From NCBI RefSeq assembly GCF_001040945.1, contig NZ_CP011930.1:496001-560000 (forward strand): a stretch of DNA of 64,000 bases, in the 5' to 3' direction. Both the position numbers and the translations under genes were made by a program. Below, piece by piece: positions 17,347-30,932 of this stretch (its first letter is position 1; the number at the start of each line of letters is the position of its first letter). This DNA comes from Herbaspirillum seropedicae (GTDB lineage: Bacteria; Pseudomonadota; Gammaproteobacteria; Burkholderiales; Burkholderiaceae_D). Below the pieces are notes generated by a model, which saw only the letters and a list, made by a program, of their open reading frames with translations, ran no database searches and had not been told where the DNA came from.

Positions 17347-18723
17347 GTGACATCACTTTCACCCTCCATCTTCAAGGCTTACGACATCCGCGGCATCATC
17401 GGCAAGACGCTCGATGGCACGGTAGCGTATCGCATCGGCCAGGCCTTTGGCGCCGCCGCCCTGGCCAAGGGACAGAAGAAGGTCGTGATCGGTCGCGATG
17501 GTCGTCTCTCCGGGCCTGAACTGGCTGCCGAACTGGCTCGCGGCCTGCAGGCGGTGGGCGTGGATGTGATCGACCTGGGCATGGTGGCCACTCCCATGGT
17601 CTACTTCGGCACCCATGTGCTGGACACCCAGTCGGGCATCATGGTCACCGGCAGCCACAATCCGCCGGACTATAACGGTTTCAAGATGGTGCTGGCCGGC
17701 GAGGCCATCCACGGCGAGACCATCCAGGCGCTCTACCACGCCATCGTCAAGGGCGACTTCCCGCAGGGCGCGGGCGGCTACGCCACTCATGACATCAAGG
17801 CCGCCTATATCGAGCGCATGCTCGCCGACGTCAAGCTGGCGCGTCCGCTGAAGATCGCCGTGGATTGCGGCAATGGCGTGGCCGGCGCATTTGCTGGCGA
17901 GATCTACCGGACGCTGGGCTGCGAGGTGACCGAGCTGTTCTGCGAAGTCGACGGCACCTTCCCCAATCATCATCCCGATCCGGCCCATCCGGAAAACCTG
18001 CAAGACCTGATCCGCTGCCTGCGCGAGACCGACTGCGAACTCGGCCTGGCCTTCGATGGTGACGGCGACCGCCTGGGCCTGGTGACCAAGGATGGCCAGA
18101 TCATCTATCCGGACCGCCAGCTCATGCTCTTCGCCGAAGACGTGCTGACCCGCCATCCGGGCAAGGAAATCCTCTACGACGTCAAATGCACCCGCCACCT
18201 GGCGCCCTGGATCACTGCGCGCGGCGGCCGGCCGCTGATGTGGAAGACCGGGCATTCGCTGGTCAAGGCCAAGCTGCGCGAGACCGGCGCCCCGCTGGGC
18301 GGCGAGATGAGCGGCCATATCTTCTTCAAGGACCGCTGGTTCGGTTTCGATGATGGTCTCTATGCCGGCGTACGCATGCTGGAGCTGATGGCGCGCCAGG
18401 CTGATCCGTCGGCAGTGCTCAATGCCTTGCCGCAGTCGGTGAGCACGCCTGAATTGCAGCTCAAGCTGCAGGAAGGCGAGAACGTGGCGCTCATCGGCAA
18501 ACTGCAGGGCGAAGCCAGTTTCGAAGGCGCCCAGGAGATCATCGCCATCGATGGCCTGCGCGTGGAATATCCGGACGGTTTCGGTCTGGCGCGCTCGTCC
18601 AACACCACGCCGGTGGTGGTGTTGCGCTTCGAGGCGGAAACCCCCGAGGCGCTGGCGCGCATCCAGGCGCAGTTCCGCCAGGCCATCCTGGCGGTGCGGC
18701 CAGAGGTGGCATTGCCGTTCTGA
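17347..18723 (+). CDS. Phosphomannomutase/phosphoglucomutase
   Basis: Interconverts hexose 6- and 1-phosphates for LPS and exopolysaccharide precursors (AlgC/ManB family, 458 residues). The phosphoserine loop is TGSHNPPDYNGFK (about 98-110), the Mg site is FDGDGDRLG (about 236-244), the sugar loop is GGEMSGHIFF (about 319-328), and the C-terminal phosphate loop includes RSSNTTPVV. It uses a GTG start at 17347, directly before the conserved SIFKAYDIRG. The heptosyltransferase gene follows after 45 bases, so the two are likely co-transcribed. Confidence 0.93.
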   Translation: MTSLSPSIFKAYDIRGIIGKTLDGTVAYRIGQAFGAAALAKGQKKVVIGRDGRLSGPELAAELARGLQAVGVDVIDLGMVATPMVYFGTHVLDTQSGIMVTGSHNPPDYNGFKMVLAGEAIHGETIQALYHAIVKGDFPQGAGGYATHDIKAAYIERMLADVKLARPLKIAVDCGNGVAGAFAGEIYRTLGCEVTELFCEVDGTFPNHHPDPAHPENLQDLIRCLRETDCELGLAFDGDGDRLGLVTKDGQIIYPDRQLMLFAEDVLTRHPGKEILYDVKCTRHLAPWITARGGRPLMWKTGHSLVKAKLRETGAPLGGEMSGHIFFKDRWFGFDDGLYAGVRMLELMARQADPSAVLNALPQSVSTPELQLKLQEGENVALIGKLQGEASFEGAQEIIAIDGLRVEYPDGFGLARSSNTTPVVVLRFEAETPEALARIQAQFRQAILAVRPEVALPF

Positions 18724-18768
18724 TGGGGTAAGATGCTGGCCCACAGATAACGCCAGAGTGGGTCAGCC

Positions 18769-19746
18769 TTGAAAATCCTTATCGTCCGCGTCTCCTCGCT
18801 AGGCGACGTCGTCCATAACATGCCGATGGTCGCGGACATTCACCGTCATTTCCCTGATGCGCAGATCGACTGGGTGGTCGAGGAGGCCTATACCGGCCTG
18901 GTCGGCCTGAACCCCCATGTGCGCAATATCATCCCCATCGCCCTGCGGCGCTGGCGCAAGAGCCTGTGGTCGGCCGCCACCCGCGCCGAGATCGGCGCAT
19001 TCCGTCGGCAGCTGCGGGGGGAGCGCTATGACCTGGTCTTCGATACCCAGGGCTTGCTCAAGACCAGCGTCGTGATGCGCATGGCGCGCCTGTCGGGCGA
19101 TGGCCGCCGCATCGGACTGGCCAATGCCACCGAGGGCTCGGGCTATGAACCGATCTCGCGCATCTTCCATGACCAGAGCATTGCCGTGGACCGGCGCACC
19201 CATGCGGTGACCCGCGCCCGTCTGGTCGCCGCTGGCGCGCTGGGCTACCAGTTGGACCCGCGGCCCGACTTCGCCTTGCAGCCGGCGCCGCAGCAACGCT
19301 GGCCATGGATGCCCGAGCAAGACTATGTGGTGTTCTTCCACGGTACGGCGCGCGCGGCCAAGCAGTGGCCGCAGGCGCAGTGGATCAGGCTGGGCCAGGC
19401 GCTGGCCGCGCGCGGCTTGCCTATCTTGCTGCCGTGGGGCAGTCAGCGCGAGCAGCAGGCCGCCCAGCAACTGGCCCAGGCCATTGCCGGTGCGACCGTG
19501 TTGCCGGCCTTGCCCCTGATGCAGGCCGTCGCGCTGGTGCAGCAGGCCAGGCTGGTGGTGGGCCTGGATACGGGGCTCACGCATATCGCCGCAGCCTGCG
19601 GCAAGCCCACCATCGAGCTGTATTGCGATTCCCCGCGCTGGAAGACCGAGGGCAACTGGTCGCCCTCCATCATCAACCTGGGCGATCTGGGCAGCCCGCC
19701 CAGCGAAGACGAGGTGCTGCAGGCTGCCCTGCAACTGCTGGCATGA
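18769..19746 (+). CDS. waaC: Lipopolysaccharide heptosyltransferase I
   Basis: GT9-family transferase that adds the first heptose to Kdo of the LPS inner core, on the cytoplasmic face of the inner membrane (325 residues). The N-terminus is ILIVRVSSLGDVVHNMPMV, with the catalytic Asp of the SLGD motif, and the C-terminal domain has FFHGTARAAKQWP and LDTGLTHIAAACGKPTIELY. It uses a TTG start at 18769. It opens an LPS inner-core block with kdoO and waaA. Confidence 0.93.
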   Translation: MKILIVRVSSLGDVVHNMPMVADIHRHFPDAQIDWVVEEAYTGLVGLNPHVRNIIPIALRRWRKSLWSAATRAEIGAFRRQLRGERYDLVFDTQGLLKTSVVMRMARLSGDGRRIGLANATEGSGYEPISRIFHDQSIAVDRRTHAVTRARLVAAGALGYQLDPRPDFALQPAPQQRWPWMPEQDYVVFFHGTARAAKQWPQAQWIRLGQALAARGLPILLPWGSQREQQAAQQLAQAIAGATVLPALPLMQAVALVQQARLVVGLDTGLTHIAAACGKPTIELYCDSPRWKTEGNWSPSIINLGDLGSPPSEDEVLQAALQLLA

Positions 19747-19905
19747 GCGCCGCGTTGGCCGATCATCCGATGCGTTGAAGCAGATCAAACCGCATCAGCA
19801 AAGTCGTCGGAAGCGCCGCCAGAGCGCCTGGGGCGGGCCTGTCGCGGTTTTTTTGCGGTGCTGCGCCAATATACGGGGCTGGCGCTTGCGGGCATAATAC
19901 CGCCC

Positions 19906-20775
19906 ATGGAATCGCAAATCATCGAGATCGGCCTGACCGAATGGCAGGCTGACAACCCCCATCAGGAGTGGATCACCGCGCTGGAAGCCGGCAAGGTGCT
20001 GTATTTCCCGCGCCTTGGCTTCCAGTTGCTGGAGTCCGAGCGCGCGCTGCTGGATCCGGCCGTGCGCGACCCCAAGGTCCGCAACATCAGCCTGGACGCC
20101 CGCGGCCACATCAAGGGCGCCGCTGGCGACGCCGAGCAGCAGTTGGCGCTGGCCGCCATGGTCGGACGTTTCCGCGAGCAGGCGCTTGGGCTGGTGCATT
20201 CCCTGCTGCCCAAATACAGCGACGCGCTGCGGGTAGCGCCCACCAGCTACCGCCCGATGCAGGTCGAGACCCGCGCCCAGTCCTGGCGTGCCGATGACCG
20301 CCGCATGCATGTGGATGCCTTTCCCTCCCGTCCCAACTATGGTGAGCGCATCCTGCGCGTGTTCACCAATATCAATCCCGACGGTGTGCCGCGGGTCTGG
20401 CGCGTCGGCGAGCCGTTCGAGACCGTGGCCCGGCGCTTCCTGCCGCGCGCCAAGCCCTATGTGCGCTGGCAGGCCAGCGTGCTGAAGGCTTTGCATGTCA
20501 CCAAGTCCTTGCGCAGCGAGTACGACCACCTGATGCTGCAATTGCATGACGGCATGAAGGGCGACATGCAGTACCAGCAGGACGCCCAGCAGGTCACCAT
20601 GCCCTTTGCTGCCGGCTCGGTCTGGATCTGTTTCTCGGACCAGGCTTCCCACGCGGTGATGTCTGGCCAGTACATGATGGAGCAGACCCTGCACCTGGCC
20701 CCGGAGCGGCAGTACGATCCGCAATCCAGTCCGCTGGCCATCCTGACGCGCCTGGTCGGCCATCCGTTGGTCTGA
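19906..20775 (+). CDS. kdoO: Kdo 3-hydroxylase (Fe(II)/2OG-dependent)
   Basis: Protein of 289 residues in the Kdo hydroxylase family described from Burkholderia and Yersinia, which converts the outer Kdo of the LPS core to the 3-hydroxylated (Ko) form. The iron site is suggested by HVDAF (about 138-142) and a distal His (SDQASHAVMSG, about 251), with an Arg-rich N-terminal core (FRNISLD-like segment, DARGHIKG). Its place between waaC and waaA, the genes acting on Kdo, supports the call. Start chosen at ATG 19906; a CATAAT at 19893-19898 would place transcription at or next to this ATG. It overlaps waaA by one base (TGATG). Confidence 0.85.
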   Translation: MESQIIEIGLTEWQADNPHQEWITALEAGKVLYFPRLGFQLLESERALLDPAVRDPKVRNISLDARGHIKGAAGDAEQQLALAAMVGRFREQALGLVHSLLPKYSDALRVAPTSYRPMQVETRAQSWRADDRRMHVDAFPSRPNYGERILRVFTNINPDGVPRVWRVGEPFETVARRFLPRAKPYVRWQASVLKALHVTKSLRSEYDHLMLQLHDGMKGDMQYQQDAQQVTMPFAAGSVWICFSDQASHAVMSGQYMMEQTLHLAPERQYDPQSSPLAILTRLVGHPLV

Positions 20776-22061
20776 TGCGCTGGCTGTACAGTGCATTGTG
20801 GTGGTTCGCCATGCCGCTGGTGCTGCTGCGCCTGTGGCGCCGCGGCCGCCAGGAGCCCGGTTATCGGGCCCATGTGGCCGAACGGCTAGGGTTCTATCCG
20901 CGCCTGCCTGATCCGCAGGCGCGTTTCATCTGGGTGCATGCCGTGTCCGTGGGCGAGACCCGCGCCGCTGAGCCGCTGGTGGACGCCCTGCTTTCCCGCT
21001 ACCCGGACTGCAAGATCCTGCTGACCTGCATGACCGCCACCGGCCGCGCCACCGGCGCGCAGGTGTTCGGCAAGCATGGCGCGCGGGTGGTGCAAAGCTT
21101 CCTGCCGTATGACACGGGATGGATGTGCAGCCGCTTTCTGCGCCATTTCCGGCCGCTGGCTTGCATCCTGATGGAAACCGAGGTGTGGCCGAACCTGATC
21201 CGGCAGTGCCGGCGTCATGATGTGCCCGTCATGCTGGCCAATGCCAGGTTGTCGGAGCGTTCATTGCGGCGCGGCCAGCGGTTTGCCTCCCTGTTGCGCC
21301 CGGCTGCCGAGGCCATCGACGTCGTCGGTGCGCAATCGGATGGGGATGCCCGGCGTTTGCTGGCCTTTGGTGCTCGTCATGTGGAAGTGACCGGCAGTCT
21401 CAAGTTCGATGTGCAGCCGCCCATGCAAGTGGTTGAGCGGGGCCGGGAATGGAAGCGCGCACTAGGCGAGCGCAAGGTCTTGCTGTGCGCCAGTACCCGT
21501 GAGGGTGAAGAAGTCCTGATCCTCGATGCCCTGGCCAAGCTGGGGCGGCCGGATTGGCTCACGGTCATCGTGCCGCGTCATCCGCAGCGTTTCGACGAGG
21601 TCGCCGCCTTGATCCGCGCCCGTGGGCTGAGGCTGCGCCGCCGTTCCGAACTGGCGCAGGACTTTGCCGTGGAAGATGTGGATGTGGTGCTGGGCGATTC
21701 GATGGGAGAGATGTTCGCCTACTATGCCCTTTCCGACGTCAGCTTCATCGGCGGTAGCCTCTTGCCCTTGGGTGGCCAGAACCTGATCGAGGCTCTGGCC
21801 TTGGGCAAGCCGGTGCTGATTGGCGAGCACACCTTCAATTTCCTGCGTATTACCGAAGAGGCCGTGGCCGATGGGGCGGCGGTGCGGGTGGGGGATGCGG
21901 TGGAGTTGTTGCGGCAGTGGTCCATCCTCATCGCAGAACCCGACCGTATTGATGAGATGGCGCAGGCTGCGCTGTCATTCGCCCAGCGTCATCAGGGAGC
22001 GACCGATCGGAGCCTGGTGTTGCTGGCCCCTCTGCTGGAGCGCGCTCATGCGCGCCGATAG
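20775..22061 (+). CDS. waaA: 3-deoxy-D-manno-octulosonic acid (Kdo) transferase
   Basis: Transfers Kdo to lipid IVA at the inner membrane (GT30 family, 428 residues). An N-terminal membrane anchor (about 3-18) is followed by WVHAVSVGETRAAEPLV (about 54-70), FLPYDTGWM, METEVWPNL (about 134-142) and the C-terminal GGSLLPLGGQNLIEALALGKPV block. Coupled to kdoO by a TGATG overlap. Its final 16 bases overlap the convergent epimerase gene. Confidence 0.95.
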   Translation: MRWLYSALWWFAMPLVLLRLWRRGRQEPGYRAHVAERLGFYPRLPDPQARFIWVHAVSVGETRAAEPLVDALLSRYPDCKILLTCMTATGRATGAQVFGKHGARVVQSFLPYDTGWMCSRFLRHFRPLACILMETEVWPNLIRQCRRHDVPVMLANARLSERSLRRGQRFASLLRPAAEAIDVVGAQSDGDARRLLAFGARHVEVTGSLKFDVQPPMQVVERGREWKRALGERKVLLCASTREGEEVLILDALAKLGRPDWLTVIVPRHPQRFDEVAALIRARGLRLRRRSELAQDFAVEDVDVVLGDSMGEMFAYYALSDVSFIGGSLLPLGGQNLIEALALGKPVLIGEHTFNFLRITEEAVADGAAVRVGDAVELLRQWSILIAEPDRIDEMAQAALSFAQRHQGATDRSLVLLAPLLERAHARR

Positions 22062-23008
22062 GCGTCCACGGTCTTCCTGAAGGCGGCATCTACCGTAATG
22101 GGCGGTGACCAGCCCAGCAATTCGCGGTTCTTGCTGATGTCGACCTGCAACGAGCCACAGAGTCTTTGCGCGATGCCTTTCTTGCCCATCAGGCGCGCCG
22201 CCAGCGTCAGCCATGATGCCGGTACCGGCAGCAAGGTGGGGGACTTGTCCAGCGCCCGGCCCAACCGCTGGAGCATTCCGGTAGTGGACAGGTCTTCGCC
22301 GTCCGAGGCCAGGAATACCTGGCCGGCTGCAGCCGGGTGAGCGAGGCAGACAGTAATCAAATCGACCAGGTTGTCCAACGCCACCAGGCTGCGCCGGTTG
22401 TGGGTGATGCCGCCCAGGGGCAGCGGCATACCCTTGTCCAGCCAGCGCATCATGCTCAGGAAGTTGGCTTTCACGCCCGGGCCATAGACCAGTACCGGCC
22501 GTATTATCACCACTTGCATCTTTCCCGTGCGGCCCAATTCAAGCAATGCCTGCTCAGCCTCCATCTTGGAAATGCCATAAGGGTCGGTCGGAGCAGGCTT
22601 GTCATCGGCGGTGAAGGGCCGCCCAAGGCTGGTTTGTTCGCCATTGACCTTGATGGAACTGAGGAAAATGAAACGTTGCACCCCAGCCTGCTGCGCCTGA
22701 CGCGCCAAGGCAAGGCTGCCCTCGAGATTGATGCGCCGGAATTCGGCCAGCGGATCACCGGCTGTTTCGTTCATTACATGTACCCGGGCTGCGCAATGGA
22801 CCACCGCCTCTATATTATGCAAGGCTGCTGACCAGTCTGTTTCAGGATCCAGGCCAGAAATGACAGTGCGTTCGATGCGTTCCCTATCCATGACTGTTTC
22901 GGAGGACGGGCGAAATGCGCCTCGCAGAAGGTGTTGTCCTTCCGAGTCCAGGCGGCTGAGCAAAGCTCGGCCTACGAAACCCGATGCGCCTGTGACAAGA
23001 ATATGCAT
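22046..23008 (-). CDS. NAD-dependent sugar epimerase/dehydratase (extended SDR)
   Basis: Nucleotide-sugar epimerase-like protein of 320 residues. The NAD site is ILVTGASGFVGRAL (about 3-16), the catalytic Ser/Tyr/Lys are in FLSSIKVNG and DPYGISKMEAEQ (about 147-151), and RPVLVYGPG follows. It groups with UDP-glucose/UDP-GlcNAc 4-epimerase-type enzymes seen in O-antigen clusters. No glycosyltransferase gene accompanies it in this window apart from the LPS core genes. The start at 23008 matches the conserved MHILVTG beginning; 15 additional upstream codons are unconserved. Confidence 0.87.
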   Translation of the reverse strand: MHILVTGASGFVGRALLSRLDSEGQHLLRGAFRPSSETVMDRERIERTVISGLDPETDWSAALHNIEAVVHCAARVHVMNETAGDPLAEFRRINLEGSLALARQAQQAGVQRFIFLSSIKVNGEQTSLGRPFTADDKPAPTDPYGISKMEAEQALLELGRTGKMQVVIIRPVLVYGPGVKANFLSMMRWLDKGMPLPLGGITHNRRSLVALDNLVDLITVCLAHPAAAGQVFLASDGEDLSTTGMLQRLGRALDKSPTLLPVPASWLTLAARLMGKKGIAQRLCGSLQVDISKNRELLGWSPPITVDAAFRKTVDAYRRA

Positions 23009-23122
23009 GGATAGGAAAGGGCTGAAATGAAGAGGGGCAAATCTTATCATCACGGTCAGATCGGGCTGCGTAGCCTGAGCGAAGCGTGGGGCAGGTGATT
23101 ATTCGGCAGGATGGATGGAAGA

Positions 23123-23189
23123 TCGTTTTTAATTATTTACGGTTATTTTTCAAAAAGGACTTGCACAGCCGATGGTGGGTTGCTATAGT
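23123..23189 (+). promoter_or_regulatory. rrn promoter P1 with UP-like element
   Basis: TTGCAC (23161-23166) and TATAGT (23184-23189) are separated by exactly 17 bases. An A/T-rich tract at 23123-23157 in the UP-element position and a GC-rich discriminator (CGCCCCC) after the -10 fit a growth-rate and ppGpp controlled rRNA promoter. Confidence 0.8.
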
Positions 23190-23643
23190 TCGCCCCCTGC
23201 TGACGCGACACACGAAGCGAAGTTGAAAAACGAAGCGACGAAGGTCGGCGAAGCAAAGAGTAGTGAAGCAGTTTGTAAGGCGTTTTAAATGGGAGTAGTC
23301 AAAGCGGCAGTTAAGCGAAGACGAAAAAATTTAAAACGAATCGCAAAAAAGTAGTTGACGCGATAAACAAGCTGCTACATAATCTCGTTTCTCTGCTGCT
23401 GACGAACAAAACGATTCGCAGCGATGCAAACAGCGCACAACGCGTTAGCGACCAACAAGCATGCTCAAAATTAACAGCCGATAAGCGTGGGCGTTTAATG
23501 AAGTGCGACAGAACTTCGGTTCTGGAAACTTTAAATATTAAATGCTCACAAGAAATATAGGTAAGTTCGCAAGAAATTACCTGTCAGTATTTTGAGAGAG
23601 CGATGCCCTTCGGGGTAGCCAGAAATGGCACAAAACAGAGATT
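23190..23643 (+). other. 16S rRNA leader with second promoter and processing stem
   Basis: The leader carries a second promoter, TTGACG (23355-23360), 17 bases, CATAAT (23378-23383). An inverted repeat CGTTTTAAAT/ATTTAAAACG spans 23281-23338. The tract 23474-23497 pairs over about 24 bases with 25195-25218 downstream of 16S, forming the RNase III stem of pre-16S. TGCTCAAAATTAACA at 23462-23476 is a possible degenerate boxA. No protein gene is visible. Confidence 0.65.
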
Positions 23644-25179
<1,536 letters not shown>

Positions 25180-25294
25180 GAGTGCGCACGAAGTTAAGCG
25201 TCCACACTTATCGGCTGTAATTCAAAGAACAGTTATTTGGTGAAGCGCGGTCTGTGGCAAACGTCACTGACTGGCTACTGATACTGATCCAAGC

Positions 25295-25371
25295 GGGTCT
25301 GTAGCTCAGCTGGTTAGAGCACCGTGTTGATAACGCGGGGGTCGTTGGTTCGAGCCCAACCAGACCCACCA
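25295..25371 (+). tRNA. tRNA-Ile (GAT)
   Basis: Complete cloverleaf in the 16S-23S spacer with acceptor GGGTCTG/CAGACCC, anticodon GAT at 25329-25331, T-loop GGTTCGAGCC and encoded CCA. The Ile-Ala pair is the usual spacer content in this group. Confidence 0.97.
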
Positions 25372-25378
25372 AGGTTTC

Positions 25379-25454
25379 GGGGGTTTAGCTCAGCTGGGAG
25401 AGCACCTGCTTTGCAAGCAGGGGGTCGTCGGTTCGATCCCGTCAACCTCCACCA
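25379..25454 (+). tRNA. tRNA-Ala (TGC)
   Basis: Complete cloverleaf with acceptor GGGGGTT/AACCTCC (one G-T pair), anticodon TGC at 25412-25414, T-loop GGTTCGATCC and encoded CCA. It lies seven bases after tRNA-Ile. Confidence 0.97.
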
Positions 25455-25531
25455 AGAAATGTCAAACCTAAGTCAGCGTTCAAGTTGGCGTAGTGATTTA
25501 GGTTTGATCTTTTACGATCAATGGCTGTTTT

Positions 25532-25543
25532 TGTTCTTTAACA
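25532..25543 (+). promoter_or_regulatory. boxA antitermination site before 23S
   Basis: TGTTCTTTAACA matches the rrn boxA consensus (TGCTCTTTAACA) with one change. It lies in the spacer upstream of 23S rRNA, where NusB/NusE-dependent antitermination complexes load. Confidence 0.75.
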
Positions 25544-25737
25544 ATCTGGAAGAAGTAAAGATTCATTTAAACGATCGCCAGGACTTCGGTTCTTGCGAAA
25601 GTAAAAATGGGTGTGATTGTATCAATCAAAGTATTACGAAGTGATCTTAGCAATTAGAAGACTTACTTTGGAATACGGCAAACGCTAAAACTCAACGCTT
25701 CTTTATAACGCTCTTGCAAAAGAGGCTAACGTTATAG

Positions 25738-28609
<2,872 letters not shown>

Positions 28610-28743
28610 ATAACATTAGCTCTGTTATAGACAAGTTGAGCATATATTGTGTTTGCCCTAGTGCATCACACCCCAGAATCTAAAATACTTCTTCCAGTTT
28701 GGGTTGGTTGCTGCTCCAGCGAGAGCAACTGACTTTACAAGTT

Positions 28744-28860
28744 ATGCCTGATGACTATAGCAAGTTGGTACCACCCCTTCCCATCCCGAACAGGACCGTG
28801 AAACGACTTCGCGCCGATGATAGTGCTGCAACCAGTGTGAAAGTAGGTCATCGTCAGGCT
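28744..28860 (+). rRNA. rrf: 5S ribosomal RNA
   Basis: Starts near TGCCTGATGA and ends near TCATCGTCAGGC, which pair as helix I. The internal CCATCCCGAACAGG tract is the conserved loop. It completes the 16S-Ile-Ala-23S-5S operon. Confidence 0.95.
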
Positions 28861-28873
28861 TGTTACTCCCAAG

Positions 28874-28905
28874 AACCCTCGTTACGTAAGTAGCGAGGGT
28901 TTTTG
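28874..28905 (+). terminator. rRNA operon terminator
   Basis: AACCCTCGTTAC pairs with GTAGCGAGGGTT (one G-U) around a short loop and is followed by TTTT. It lies 14 bases after 5S rRNA. Confidence 0.9.
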
Positions 28906-29406
28906 CTTTGGGGAATCCGCTCGAGTTCTGGATGCTGCTGCCTTGATGCCGTGTCGGCGACTTCACTCTCCTCATTCCCTCTTCTATCTTCCATCAGCAG
29001 GACAATCAAGAACGTCAGTGCCTGTTCCTCGGCGCTGAGATGCTGATGTCCTCCTCTCCAAGCCGAATTGGCCTAGTCCCAGATCACGATCCAGATTGCA
29101 GCTCGTCGATACTGAATGACAATGCAAATGCGCGGTGGCCACTATTTGTTTGGTTTTATACACAACGTCCACTGAGATAGGGCCGATTGCGCCACTTCCG
29201 CTATTCCTAAATCTCTTAGCGCTGGGCCGTCAAAGTGGCTGGAAAGTCGCTAGTACTCGGCATCCCAGTCAACAGAGATTTAGTTTTATACATAGCTTCT
29301 TCAGCTCTTGAGGGCTACAGTTAATTTATGCACAGGCCAAAAGTCTAACTTTCTGGTTCGGCCATCACCGCATTTGCGGTAACCATCAATGCTTCAGCCA
29401 ACAAAA
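28906..29406. other. Non-coding spacer between rrn and the efflux operon
   Basis: No supported gene was found. It is AT-richer than the flanks. Two short similar segments contain TTTTATACA (near 29154 and 29284) about 130 bases apart. A 62-codon minus-strand frame at 28984-29172 has no ribosome binding site or family features and was not accepted. Confidence 0.5.
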
Positions 29407-29434
29407 ATGCCGTTCAGTCTTCACTGAACGGCAT
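29403..29434 (-). terminator. Terminator of the RND efflux operon
   Basis: A perfect 12-bp stem (ATGCCGTTCAGT with ACTGAACGGCAT) and a four-base loop are followed on the minus strand by TTTTTGTT. It lies 45 bases after the outer-membrane factor stop. Confidence 0.88.
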
Positions 29435-29478
29435 CTCAAGGCAGATAATCCGCCTTCTTTCTTACGGCCCGGTATGAC

Positions 29479-30930
29479 TTACTGCTTGGCCGCCACACTC
29501 ACCGTGTTTTCATTCAAGCCGCCTCCCAATGCCTTGTACAGATCAATGGCATTGTTCAACCGCAGCTGGCGCGCCTGGATCAGGGCTTGCTGCGCCGAGA
29601 ACAGGTCGCGCTGTGCATCGAGCTGATCCAGCGACGAGGCGATGCCATTCTTGAAGCGCAGGTCGGTCAGCTTGAGACGCTCCTGCTGGGCAGCCAGGAA
29701 AGCTTCCTGCGCCTTGACCTGCTCATCCAGGCTACCACGCGCCACCAAGGCATCCGCAACCTCGCGGAATGCAGTCTGGATAGCCTTTTCATAGGTCACG
29801 ACAGCCTTGTTCTTGCGCACTTCAGCCAAGTCCAGATTGGCGCTGTTACGGCCAAAATCGAAAATCGGCAAGGACAGCGAAGGGCCAAAGCTCCATGCGC
29901 CAGAACCGCTTTCGAACAGCCCGCCCAGCGTGCTGCTGGCGCTGCCGAAGTTGCCCGTCAGCGAGATGCGCGGGAAGAATGCCGCGCGCGCCGCGCCGAT
30001 ATTGGCGTTGGCAGCCAGCAGGCTCTGCTCGGCCGAGCGGATGTCAGGACGATTGGTCAGCAGGTCCGAAGGCAGGCCAGCGGGAATGTCGGTCACGATC
30101 TTTTCATCTGACAGCAACTGCGCCGGCGGCAGCTCGCCGATCTTCTTGCCGACCAGGAGCGTCAGGGCATTCTCTGCCTGGGCACGCTGGCGCTCCAGCT
30201 GGGTCTTGGCGACCCTGGCCGATTCCACCAAGGTTTGCGTCAGGCGGAAATCCAGCGCGGTGCTGGCGCCCACGTCCAGGCGCTTCTGCGCCAGATCGAG
30301 ATTGGACTGGCGCGACTTGAGGGTCTCATCGGCCAGCTTCAACTGCTCGGCATAGGAACGTTCGGCCAGATAGGCTTGCGCCACCTGCGCCACCAGGCTG
30401 ATCTGCGCCGACTTCTGCGCTTCTTCGGTGGAGAGGTAGCTGGCCAGCGCCGCGTCCTTCAAGTTGCGCACGCGGCCAAAAAAGTCCAGCTCGTAGGCAG
30501 GCACAGCCAGGCCGACCTGGTAGCTGTTGCTGATGGTCGGCTGTCCCGTCAGGGACTGGCTGGCGGCGGTGCGGGTGCGCGCCGCATTGCCCGACAGGTT
30601 CAGGTTGGGCAGCAGATCGGCGCGTGCGATCTGGTATTGCGCGCGCGCCTCCTCGATATTGAGCACGGCGGTGCGCAGGTCACGGTTGTTTTCCAGCGCC
30701 GCCGCGATGAGCTGCTGCAAACGCTGGTCCGGGAAGAACTGGCGCCAGCCCAGGTTGACGGCCTGCAGTTCGGCACGGCCCGCGGCGTCGGCCGGGTAGG
30801 ACGATTCTACCGGCGCTTGCGGACGCTCATAGGTGGGAGCCAGCGAGCAGCCCCCCAGTACGCCGGCCATCACCAGCGCTGCGCACATGTGCAGCAGGCG
30901 AGGCGAGCGCGGCATCGACAGATTAGCCAT
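29479..30930 (-). CDS. RND efflux outer membrane factor (OprM/TtgC-like lipoprotein)
   Basis: TolC-type channel of 483 residues that carries drugs across the outer membrane. The signal peptide ends in a lipobox, VLGGC (Cys near 28). Two OMF repeats follow, each with long alpha-hairpin segments, and the C-terminal conserved DLYKALGGGL is present. NodT-type motifs such as RPDIRSAEQSLLAANANIGAARAAFFPRIS (in outline, near 285-315) are clear. It is the last gene of the adaptor-permease-channel operon, two bases after the permease stop. A second in-frame Met at codon 6 is an alternative start. Confidence 0.93.
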   Translation of the reverse strand: MANLSMPRSPRLLHMCAALVMAGVLGGCSLAPTYERPQAPVESSYPADAAGRAELQAVNLGWRQFFPDQRLQQLIAAALENNRDLRTAVLNIEEARAQYQIARADLLPNLNLSGNAARTRTAASQSLTGQPTISNSYQVGLAVPAYELDFFGRVRNLKDAALASYLSTEEAQKSAQISLVAQVAQAYLAERSYAEQLKLADETLKSRQSNLDLAQKRLDVGASTALDFRLTQTLVESARVAKTQLERQRAQAENALTLLVGKKIGELPPAQLLSDEKIVTDIPAGLPSDLLTNRPDIRSAEQSLLAANANIGAARAAFFPRISLTGNFGSASSTLGGLFESGSGAWSFGPSLSLPIFDFGRNSANLDLAEVRKNKAVVTYEKAIQTAFREVADALVARGSLDEQVKAQEAFLAAQQERLKLTDLRFKNGIASSLDQLDAQRDLFSAQQALIQARQLRLNNAIDLYKALGGGLNENTVSVAAKQ

Positions 30931-30932
30931 TG

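Noticed and set aside
21750..21761. GGCGGTAGCCTC, a match to the RfaH ops element core, inside waaA
   Set aside because: It encodes the conserved Gly-Gly-Ser-Leu of WaaA and lies deep inside the gene rather than in a leader, so it is explained by protein conservation.
28984..29172. 62-codon minus-strand frame after the rRNA operon
   Set aside because: No ribosome binding site, no domain, atypical composition.
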